Assembly (NCBI GenBank): GCA_033722295.1
Contig: JAWVZH010000151.1
Coordinates: 1-6,597, forward strand
Length of the DNA: 6,597 nt
Direction: 5' to 3'
Origin: JAWVZH01 sp033722295
Lineage (GTDB): Bacteria > Bacteroidota > Bacteroidia > Chitinophagales > Saprospiraceae
A model generated the notes under the pieces. It was not told the origin of the DNA. It made no database searches and saw nothing but the letters and a program-made list of their open reading frames with translations. This document shows positions 1-6,434 of this stretch, one piece after another. Within the stretch, counting starts at the first letter, position 1, and each line of letters starts with the position of its first letter. Made by a program: the position numbers and the translations under genes.

Positions 1-2093
1 ATATCACTGCCTGAAGCCAGAAGCATATCTCCTTTACCAATAAGCTGGTCGGCTCCTTTGGTGTCGAGGATCGTCCTTGAGTCTACATTTGATGTCACCC
101 TGAAGGCTATCCTGGCAGGAAAGTTGGCCTTGATCAGCCCGGTAATGATCTTGACGGATGGTCGTTGTGTCGCAATAATGAGATGTATGCCTACGGCCCT
201 TGCCAACTGAGCCAGCCGCCCGATCGGTAATTCGATCTCTTTTCCTGCTGTCATTATAAGATCGGCGAACTCATCAATGACCAGGACTATGAAAGGCAAA
301 AACCGATGACCTTTATTCGGATTGAGCTTGCGCTTGGTGAATTTTTCGTTGTATTCCTTAATGTTCCGCGCACGAGCCATTTTCAGCAGGTCATAACGCT
401 CGTCCATCTCGATACAAAGAGAGTTTAGCGTATGAACAACCTGCTGTGTGTCTGTAATGATCGGTTCTTCCTGATCTGGAAGAGAAGCCAGGTAGTGCTG
501 GCTTATTTCGTTATATATGGGCAGCTCTACTTTCTTTGGGTCGACAAGGACGAATTTTACCTGTGATGGGTGTTTTTTATAGAGAATAGACATCAGTATG
601 GCATTGATACCTACTGACTTACCCTGTCCTGTCGCGCCTGCCACCAGTAGGTGGGGCATTTTCGCAAGATCTGCCACAAATGGTTCATTAGAGATCGTCT
701 TACCCAGGGCTATGGGAAGATCCATTTTGGCATTTTGAAACTTTTCTGAACGGATGATGTCCTTAAGAGCGACCACTTGTCTTTTCTTATTCGGCACCTC
801 AATACCTATAGTACCTTTGCCCGGAATGGGTGCTATTATCCTGATGCCGAGGGCGGCAAGACTGAGTGCGATGTCATCTTCCAGGTTCTTTATCTTGGAG
901 ATCCTTATTCCTGGTGCCGGAACGATCTCATACAGGGTAACGGTAGGTCCAACGGTTGCCCTGATCTTGGTGATCTCTATGTTGTAGTGTTTTAGCGTAT
1001 TGATGATCTGATCCTTATTGCTTTCAAGTTCTTCACGATCGATCTGCAGCTTGGTCTCATAATCCCTCAGGAGTTTCAGATCTGGCATCTTGTAATTGCG
1101 AAGGTCGGCCTTGGGGTCATATGGCTCGGTATGGTTCCGATTCTCCTCTTTGATGTGAAGGACCGGATCCATACTTACTGAACCATCGCTTTGTTCTGAT
1201 TCTTTAGACTCTGACTGGACATTTATCTCCAGTTCTGTATCACTTGATTCCGAAGGTGGTATTTGTGGCTCGACAGGTTGGTGTTCTGATGCCTCTGACC
1301 CGGCCGACCTTGATGTATCGGTACTTTTCTCCGGCTTGTCATAAATGCTCAGGTCATCCTGCCATTCATCATCTTCTGGTGATTCTTTTTTTGGATCTGT
1401 CTCGTCACTGGCAGAGGCTGTTTTTGAAGAAATAAAGGGCAGGGAAATATTGATCTTTTCAAAAGGGTTATTGGGAAATTGGATGTCAGGCTTAATACCT
1501 GCAAGAGCATATTCGAATTTTTCAAAGTCAGGATTAAATGTCCAGACCACAAAGGAAATGACGCTGAAGGTAAGCAGGATACCCAGTCCTATTGTTCCGA
1601 TGAAATTGGTCAGCCAAGTACAGGACGACTCTCCAAAGGCGCCTCCCCAGGGGAAGGCTGAACTGGCAAATACGAATTCCAGGAATATAGAACAAAAGAG
1701 AGTGATGAGTGCTATGTTCTGTGCCCATTGATAAAATTCTGATAACGGTCTTCTTCGGATCCAGTTGAAACCCAATCTGAACAGGATGGCGATGATAAAT
1801 AAAGAGGGCAATCCAAACCCCCAGTAAAAGAAAAGATTGGATACCACAGCCCCCAGTCTTCCCAGCCAGTTAGCCACACTGAGATCGGATTCGAGCAATA
1901 TACCCCATGAGAATCTCAAGACCTTATCCTGGTCTATCCTCCACGTATACAAATATGAGATAAAAGCTATGCTCAGATAGATGGCCAGTAAAATGGCAAC
2001 AAGTCCGGCTATCTTGATAACCCTGTCATCCTTTCTCCAGTGTAACCAGGATGAGCCCCTGGAAGACCTGCGTCTTTTTCTCTTTTTCCCCAT
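1..2093 (-). CDS. ftsK: DNA translocase FtsK/SpoIIIE family, C-terminus cut by window edge
   Basis: This is the ATP-driven, septum-anchored DNA pump that clears and aligns chromosome ends during cell division. The frame was read by hand from the ATG at 2093 to the left edge, 697 codons, with no stop or frameshift found. The N-terminus is strongly basic (MGKKRKRRR), followed by four predicted membrane helices at about residues 27-49, 84-106, 125-144 and 163-185. A Ser/Asp/Glu-rich linker runs from about 190 to 325, then comes the alpha domain (the region around PDLKLL at 338). The motor follows, with Walker A GATGQGKS at 486-493 and Walker B VLVIDE ending at D607/E608. The sequence stops in the conserved GKGDMLLASGSD stretch, so the end of the motor and any gamma (KOPS-reading winged-helix) domain lie outside. 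No Shine-Dalgarno is visible before the ATG. Family assignment is secure; the septal role is known for the family and not shown here. Confidence 0.97.
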   Translation of the reverse strand, partial: MGKKRKRRRSSRGSSWLHWRKDDRVIKIAGLVAILLAIYLSIAFISYLYTWRIDQDKVLRFSWGILLESDLSVANWLGRLGAVVSNLFFYWGFGLPSLFIIAILFRLGFNWIRRRPLSEFYQWAQNIALITLFCSIFLEFVFASSAFPWGGAFGESSCTWLTNFIGTIGLGILLTFSVISFVVWTFNPDFEKFEYALAGIKPDIQFPNNPFEKINISLPFISSKTASASDETDPKKESPEDDEWQDDLSIYDKPEKSTDTSRSAGSEASEHQPVEPQIPPSESSDTELEINVQSESKESEQSDGSVSMDPVLHIKEENRNHTEPYDPKADLRNYKMPDLKLLRDYETKLQIDREELESNKDQIINTLKHYNIEITKIRATVGPTVTLYEIVPAPGIRISKIKNLEDDIALSLAALGIRIIAPIPGKGTIGIEVPNKKRQVVALKDIIRSEKFQNAKMDLPIALGKTISNEPFVADLAKMPHLLVAGATGQGKSVGINAILMSILYKKHPSQVKFVLVDPKKVELPIYNEISQHYLASLPDQEEPIITDTQQVVHTLNSLCIEMDERYDLLKMARARNIKEYNEKFTKRKLNPNKGHRFLPFIVLVIDEFADLIMTAGKEIELPIGRLAQLARAVGIHLIIATQRPSVKIITGLIKANFPARIAFRVTSNVDSRTILDTKGADQLIGKGDMLLASGSD

Positions 2094-2267
2094 GTCAACG
2101 AGTGTGATATATTAAATATTTCGCTAATATATATAATATTGAACATATTAAAGAAATTTATAATGTGTAGAATAATCGCAGTTTGAGCCTTTTATTTCTT
2201 TTCACCGGGGTATCACTTGTTCCGCTTGTCCATTATTATAACTTTGAGGCGCTTAATTTTTTCAAGT
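2094..2267. other. Divergent intergenic region between ftsK and the saccharopine dehydrogenase-like gene
   Basis: This 174-base stretch separates two genes pointing away from each other, so it should hold promoters for both. About 2105-2165 is very AT-rich, with many TATA/AATATT steps. The right half carries the plus-strand promoter listed separately. For ftsK on the minus strand I see only a weak -7 candidate (TAAATTTC, near 2150-2162) without a TTG at the proper distance upstream, so its promoter is not assigned. No RNA gene or convincing hairpin was seen. Confidence 0.7.
2217..2246 (+). promoter_or_regulatory. Bacteroidota-type promoter (TTG-N19-TAACTTTG)
   Basis: TTG at 2217-2219 is followed by a 19-base spacer and TAACTTTG at 2239-2246. 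This matches all fixed positions of the Bacteroidota primary-sigma consensus (TTG near -33, TAnnTTTG near -7) at a usual spacing. Transcription would begin at roughly 2250-2255, giving a very short leader before the ATG at 2268. This also argues against an upstream in-frame TTG start at 2217, because that codon would lie inside the -33 element. Confidence 0.75.
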
Positions 2268-3386
2268 ATGAAGACCATTAATATTGTTGGTGCAGGAGGC
2301 ATTGGGCGTGCTGCTGCTTTATTGGCATTACACCGTATGCCGGAGAAAGTGACCGTCTATATAGGAGACCGTAATGAAGAAGCATTAAGGGATTGTGCAA
2401 TCTTTTGTGAGCAGCATGAGCGCCTTCGAACTTATGAACTGGATATGGATGATCCACCAAAGGAGATCTTTGCGGATAGCGACGTCATCCTTGATTGCTT
2501 ACCGGGATCTCTTGCACCACAAGTGGCGAGGTTAGCTCTGGAACACGAATGTCACTATGCCAATCTTACGGAATATGTTCATGAGACTGCGGAGATAAGG
2601 AAGATGGCCAATGGAGCAAAAACAGGATTTATACTCCAGACAGGATTGGCTCCTGGATATATAAATGTGTTGGCCATGGACATATTAAATAGGTTTAAGG
2701 CCAGGCATAAGGTGAACCATGTAGAGGATGTTCAAATGAAGGTTGGGGCATTAACCAAGTCAGCTATAGCCCCGCATTATTATGGTTTTACCTGGAGTCC
2801 GGTAGGTGTGGCCACGGAGTATGTCAAGGATGCCATCATCCTCAGGGATCACAAAGTTGTCAGAGTCACCGCATTGTCAGAGATTCAAAAACTGACAATA
2901 GGTGGAGGCATGTATGAAGCCAGTTACACTTCCGGAGGTGCAGCAGATTTGCCCGAGGCATTGAAAGGCCAGGTGAACAACCTTGATTATCGTACTTTGC
3001 GATATCCGGGGCATTACGACTGGGTAAAGAATATTCTCGAATCGGCTCCGGTCGGTGAGGATAAAATCGCTTACTTGCAGAAAACGATGTTGGACGTCAT
3101 TCCGATCTATGACGATGACATTGTAGTACTCTATGTACATGTCACAGGTTATGATAACAACGCGGTGCTTAGAAGAATGGAAAGAACTGTCAAGGTGGAG
3201 CCCAAAGATGTGGCGGGCAGAAGATTGACTGCAATTCAGGCCACAACAGCAGCACCGCTACTGGAATCTGCACAAATACTTCTCAAGGGGAGTTACCAAG
3301 GCGTGGTGCTCCAAAGCATGATAGAACCTTCGGATTTTCTTTTTGGTGAGGTAGTCAGTTTTGTCTATGACCAGGAAGGACCATAA
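2268..3386 (+). CDS. Saccharopine dehydrogenase/reductase-family oxidoreductase (LYS9-like)
   Basis: This is a predicted cytoplasmic NAD(P)-dependent oxidoreductase of 372 residues. A Rossmann fold opens the protein, with the dinucleotide loop GAGGIG at 8-13 and an acidic/basic pair D34-R35 after the second strand. GLAPG at 126-130 occupies the place of the family's usual GLDPG. The C-terminal half has the saccharopine reductase signatures YTSGG (220-224), ADLPE (226-230) and YRTLRYPGH (241-249). Family members act on saccharopine in lysine synthesis or breakdown, or on carboxynorspermidine; which reaction applies here cannot be decided from sequence alone. The ATG at 2268 was chosen because the fold begins directly after it and because the promoter covers the longer alternative (TTG at 2217). 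It appears to be transcribed alone. Its stop lies two bases from the stop of the opposing gene. Family is firm; exact substrate is not. Confidence 0.9.
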   Translation: MKTINIVGAGGIGRAAALLALHRMPEKVTVYIGDRNEEALRDCAIFCEQHERLRTYELDMDDPPKEIFADSDVILDCLPGSLAPQVARLALEHECHYANLTEYVHETAEIRKMANGAKTGFILQTGLAPGYINVLAMDILNRFKARHKVNHVEDVQMKVGALTKSAIAPHYYGFTWSPVGVATEYVKDAIILRDHKVVRVTALSEIQKLTIGGGMYEASYTSGGAADLPEALKGQVNNLDYRTLRYPGHYDWVKNILESAPVGEDKIAYLQKTMLDVIPIYDDDIVVLYVHVTGYDNNAVLRRMERTVKVEPKDVAGRRLTAIQATTAAPLLESAQILLKGSYQGVVLQSMIEPSDFLFGEVVSFVYDQEGP

Positions 3387-3388
3387 AC

Positions 3389-3898
3389 CTATTCTTCGCT
3401 TTCAGTAGCTTCCAAAGATTGAGGATCGATCACAAAAGGATCAAGGCCTTCAGTCAGATTCTGGAGGACGTTGTAAACAGACTGGAGTTGAGCTTTTAAC
3501 TCGAGATTCTTTTTCCGGAGAGCAGAGATCGCTTTGGTTTTAGCCCCCATATCGAACTTTTTCGGTTCGGATGATTTACCTGGCTTAAGAGAAGGAGAGT
3601 TTTTCAGTCTCGAGTCCAATTTTCGGCTTTCCTCCAAAAGATTGAGATATTTTCGACGCCATAAGGTGAGGTTGATATGATCGAGCGCTCCTTCAGTTTT
3701 CAGATCGTTCAGTTGATCCTCAAGTTGTGAACTCTTCTCTTTACAATTCTGGTAATCTCTGCTCAGGCTTTCGGCCTTCCTTGTGAATGCCTGGATCCTT
3801 TTCCGATGAAGGTTTTCACGTCTATTCCAGAATAGCCATGAGATCAGGGTCCCAACACAGAGACCTAGAGCGGTGCAAATAATGATTATCAGGATCAC
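3389..3898 (-). CDS. Membrane-anchored coiled-coil protein of unknown function
   Basis: I do not recognise a family. The 169-residue product starts with a hydrophobic helix at about residues 1-24 (very Ile-rich at the start, ending SWLFWNRR). This should anchor it in the inner membrane with the positive Asn-Arg-Arg flank, and thus the bulk, in the cytoplasm. Two charged heptad-like stretches follow, about 28-98 and 120-150, separated by a Pro/Ser/Lys-rich break at 101-116; both look like coiled coils. The tail is acidic (EATESEE). The start is GTG at 3898: an in-frame TAG lies upstream and no in-frame ATG occurs before residue 117, so GTG is the only sensible choice. It is the last gene of the four-gene minus-strand run, 51 bases after the four-helix membrane protein. 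It could be a scaffold or division-associated factor, but that is only a guess from its shape. Confidence 0.75.
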   Translation of the reverse strand: MILIIIICTALGLCVGTLISWLFWNRRENLHRKRIQAFTRKAESLSRDYQNCKEKSSQLEDQLNDLKTEGALDHINLTLWRRKYLNLLEESRKLDSRLKNSPSLKPGKSSEPKKFDMGAKTKAISALRKKNLELKAQLQSVYNVLQNLTEGLDPFVIDPQSLEATESEE

Positions 3899-3949
3899 CT
3901 TCGGGGCATATGAGTTCGATTTCTAATATAGGACTTACCATTAAGTATG

Positions 3950-4393
3950 TCAATGATCCTTAACGTTCCTCTCAAAGAGCAGGCCGAGCTCCCAATGCAC
4001 CTTGAGTGAAATAATAAACATGCCGGTGGTTGTTGATATTATCGGGAAGGTAACGGCGAGGGTTGCCTTTAAGATGAATATTCCTGCCAGGCTGAAGATC
4101 AAGGCAGCGAGAAACATCAGGAGAAGCAGGTTTCGGGTTTTGTCGAGATAGGACATGATCGCTTCTCCTTGATCATCTGCGTACCACCATTGATCCTGGT
4201 AATGACTTTGTGCCAAATACCCTGCCACCACAGGCCAGGTACCTATGAGCGTCAGGGACCAACCAAAATCATTTATGTCGAAATAGATAAGAACAATACC
4301 CAGAACTATGTGGAGGCTTCCCCATATCAGGTGAGAAATGCCATATAAACGGCGCCATTTTTCAATGACTGAAATCTTGGGTGTTTTGATTAT
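3950..4393 (-). CDS. Small four-helix membrane protein with no canonical start codon
   Basis: I do not recognise a family. The frame is open from just after a TAA at 4403-4405 down to TGA at 3950-3952. It reads as one membrane protein of about 147 residues, with predicted helices at about 21-38, 45-61, 88-108 and 111-130. A hydrophilic, Trp/Tyr-rich loop (HYQDQWWYADDQ) lies between helices two and three. The first ordinary start codons are tandem GTGs at 4231 and 4228, but starting there removes 54 residues including the first helix and most of the second. The natural position is the overlap with the CBS gene stop, where ATAA (4393-4390) stands in place of ATGA, preceded by AGGAG. Candidate starts are ATA at 4393 or ATC at 4390. 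If non-AUG initiation does not work here, the gene either uses GTG 4231 as a two-helix protein or is inactivated at its start. Confidence 0.6.
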   Translation of the reverse strand: MIKTPKISVIEKWRRLYGISHLIWGSLHIVLGIVLIYFDINDFGWSLTLIGTWPVVAGYLAQSHYQDQWWYADDQGEAIMSYLDKTRNLLLLMFLAALIFSLAGIFILKATLAVTFPIISTTTGMFIISLKVHWELGLLFERNVKDH

Positions 4394-4791
4394 ATCTCCT
4401 GATTAGGATATTCTTTTTTGAAGTTGTACTTCAATACATCAAATGTGGTGACTATTCCAACTAATTCATCATCTTTCACGATAGGTACAGCGTGGAATAA
4501 ATTCTCAAGAAAGACTTCAGCAGCCACTCCAATTTTTTGTTCAGGTTCCAGCTTTGCCAACCGGGTGGTCATGGCATCACGAACTTTTATGTTGTCAAGC
4601 TTTGTGTCAGGTCTTTCCAGTTTAAACAGATCATAGGTCGTCAAAAGACCGAGCAGTTTTTTGCCTTCGACAACCGGTAGGTGATGTATTCGCTTTGATA
4701 AAAATAATGCCCTTACACGATCCAGGGTATCGTCGGGCCCAAGGGTTATCAGATCGGTCGTCATTATAGAAGATATCGGCTCATTCATCAT
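4390..4791 (-). CDS. Two-CBS-domain protein (Bateman module)
   Basis: This 133-residue soluble protein consists almost entirely of two CBS motifs, about residues 6-59 and 69-122, which fold together as a Bateman module. Each motif ends in the typical nucleotide-contacting pattern: TTYD at 51-54 (after LLGLL) and TTFD at 115-118 (after LVGIV). IHHLPVVEGKKLLG and FHAVPIVKDDELVG are the matching central strands. Such stand-alone modules bind adenosyl nucleotides and often act as energy or ligand sensors for partner proteins; no catalytic domain is present. Tandem ATGs at 4791 and 4788 are both possible starts, and neither has a Shine-Dalgarno. A weak -7-like TATATTTC lies in the 50-base upstream gap but lacks a TTG at the right distance. 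Its stop overlaps the next gene by four bases, suggesting translational coupling to that membrane protein, which is therefore a candidate partner. Confidence 0.92.
   Translation of the reverse strand: MMNEPISSIMTTDLITLGPDDTLDRVRALFLSKRIHHLPVVEGKKLLGLLTTYDLFKLERPDTKLDNIKVRDAMTTRLAKLEPEQKIGVAAEVFLENLFHAVPIVKDDELVGIVTTFDVLKYNFKKEYPNQEI
4396..4400 (-). promoter_or_regulatory. Shine-Dalgarno AGGAG inside the end of the CBS gene
   Basis: AGGAG lies five bases before ATC at 4390 and two bases before ATA at 4393, at the upstream end of the open frame of the four-helix membrane protein. Few genes in this window have a visible Shine-Dalgarno, so this one supports initiation at the overlap rather than at the GTG at 4231. 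It also encodes part of the Gln-Glu of the CBS protein's last residues, so chance cannot be ruled out. Confidence 0.45.
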
Positions 4792-4841
4792 GGTAATTGG
4801 ATTTTACTGTTCAATGGAAATATACGATAAAAAAACGATAT

Positions 4842-6434
4842 CTATTGACCTACGACTATCTTATTGAATTCGCTGATCTGCCCCAGATTTGTTTTGATCC
4901 AATAAACTCCCGAAGGCCAGCCAGAAACATCTATTTTGTATTGAGGGCCAACATTTCGGTCTTCCAGAACGGGCACGCCGAAAGCATTTATCGCGACAAG
5001 TTTGTCGATCCTTTTCTCTGATAGGATCTGTAATTTACACGAAGCTGGATTCGGATATATTTGGATATCACCGATCTGGTTTGTGTGGGACAAAGACGTG
5101 TTCAGATCATATTCGCAATTCTCGTGATGTTGATAATGTCCATCTTCTTCAAATACGATATCCTCATCTCCTTTCTCGGTTTCTGACCACGTAAAATAAA
5201 ACAGCATCATCTCATCCGTTGTGGCTTCTCCCACACCGACATCTTTCGGAGGTATGTTTGGATTGTGGTCATTGCTGCTGGTATTATTGTATCGGGCGTA
5301 TCCATGCATTATCGTTCCGGCTGGAAGCAGAATAGGGTGCCTGAAATTATATGTCTTTTGCCAGTCAAAATCCCAGTGAGGAATATCCACGAACTTAATG
5401 GTATCACCCGAGGGTGTGACCCCAAAAGAACGCATGGCTTCGCAGATGAGATGTGCGTGAGGCGTCACCGAGTAAATAGTGACCGGTACAGGTACTACGA
5501 AAAGGTTGCGGAACTCTTTTACCGTATTGGCAGGGATGAACAAAGGGCCATTGGTAAGGCTCAGAACTGTATGGTTAAGCACTGGCGCACTGCTTATATT
5601 TCGTTCGTTATCATAAGAGAGTTTGAATAAAACCTTTGAAGAGTCAATTTCACCGGCACCATATTCGGGATAGTGAACCTGCACGACGATTTTGGTCTTT
5701 GAAGGTATTTTCATTCCCATACCTTCTGGAAAATAATGCGCTTCTGAACCCGGGACCCAGCCGCCTATTCCCGTCACATCAGCCACGCCTATACCACCAA
5801 AGCAGGTATATCCTGGCTCCGGGTCCGCCGCATCAAGGATGTCGATCTGTGGATTGGTACTTTCGTATATCAAAGCATGATGAACAATGGCAGGATTGCC
5901 GGGTATAACTTCGAATGCCGTAATGAAAGCATCCGCGGGAAGGTCTATGTCAAAGGCGAAACACCTGTACAGGTCATTGTCAGACAACGCAGGGACTTTA
6001 TAAACCGGCAGCTCCAAAACAAGATCAGGATCTTCAATTACCGGGCCCCGGTCATAGGAGGGGGGATTTGGTGCCTGGGAGACATCACCTTTTGGTGCAT
6101 CTTGTGCCACCCAGTCTTTGAACATCTCAATCTCCTCGTCGGAGAGGACATTCTCTTGCTGGAAGTGCCTGTAAGATGGATCAGCCGGCCAGGGTGGCAT
6201 ATACTTCCGTTCTATGACATCTACTATAGAGAATCGGTAATCATATACTTCCTGGTAATTCAGCAATGAAAAAGGCGCAATACCTCCCGGGTTATGACAA
6301 CTACTGCAATGTGAATAGATCAGGCATGCAATCTCACCGGACCAGGAGACCTCCTGATCCTGTGAATGACCCTGTATCATCAATATTGATAAAATTATAA
6401 AGGTTAACTCTCTTTTTACATTCGATATGTTCAC
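4842..6434 (-). CDS. Secreted cytochrome c/copper type II monooxygenase fusion with T9SS sorting tail
   Basis: This is a predicted exported oxygenase of 530 residues. In order: a signal peptide (basic start, hydrophobic core about 10-20, cleavage near 23-25); a cytochrome c-like segment with heme motif CSSCH at 43-47 and a likely axial Met in MPPW at 79-82; a two-part PHM-like fold; and a T9SS C-terminal domain from about 452, with YPNP at 460-463 and SGVYWIK near the end. By eye, every PHM copper ligand has a counterpart. The CuH site is H185, H186 (VHHALIY) and H254 (VQVHY). The CuM site is H326, H328 (TPHAHL) and M409 (TTDEM). The family uses two coppers, O2 and reductant to hydroxylate C-H bonds; here the fused heme may deliver the electrons. 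The product should pass through Sec and then T9SS to the cell surface or outside. No ATG fits: GTG 6434 is preferred because it gives a compact signal peptide, with TTG 6458 (538 residues) as the alternative. Substrate is unknown. Confidence 0.9.
   Translation of the reverse strand: MNISNVKRELTFIILSILMIQGHSQDQEVSWSGEIACLIYSHCSSCHNPGGIAPFSLLNYQEVYDYRFSIVDVIERKYMPPWPADPSYRHFQQENVLSDEEIEMFKDWVAQDAPKGDVSQAPNPPSYDRGPVIEDPDLVLELPVYKVPALSDNDLYRCFAFDIDLPADAFITAFEVIPGNPAIVHHALIYESTNPQIDILDAADPEPGYTCFGGIGVADVTGIGGWVPGSEAHYFPEGMGMKIPSKTKIVVQVHYPEYGAGEIDSSKVLFKLSYDNERNISSAPVLNHTVLSLTNGPLFIPANTVKEFRNLFVVPVPVTIYSVTPHAHLICEAMRSFGVTPSGDTIKFVDIPHWDFDWQKTYNFRHPILLPAGTIMHGYARYNNTSSNDHNPNIPPKDVGVGEATTDEMMLFYFTWSETEKGDEDIVFEEDGHYQHHENCEYDLNTSLSHTNQIGDIQIYPNPASCKLQILSEKRIDKLVAINAFGVPVLEDRNVGPQYKIDVSGWPSGVYWIKTNLGQISEFNKIVVGQ

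Noticed and set aside
754..987. Plus-strand open frames across 754-1731
   Set aside because: They lie opposite the intact FtsK coding frame, show no domain-like sequence, and are antisense shadows.
2105..2165. AT-rich tract upstream of ftsK as an origin or attachment site
   Set aside because: No repeated boxes or integrase gene are present; AT richness alone fits a divergent promoter region.
4824..4840. ACGATA-AAAAA-ACGATA as a possible terminator after the monooxygenase gene
   Set aside because: The two ACGATA copies are direct, not inverted, so they cannot form a hairpin; the A-run is most likely just AT-rich intergenic sequence.
5265..6269. Plus-strand open frames of 90-130 codons opposite the monooxygenase
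   Set aside because: The minus-strand frame carries clear heme, copper and sorting motifs over the same stretch; the plus-strand translations have none.
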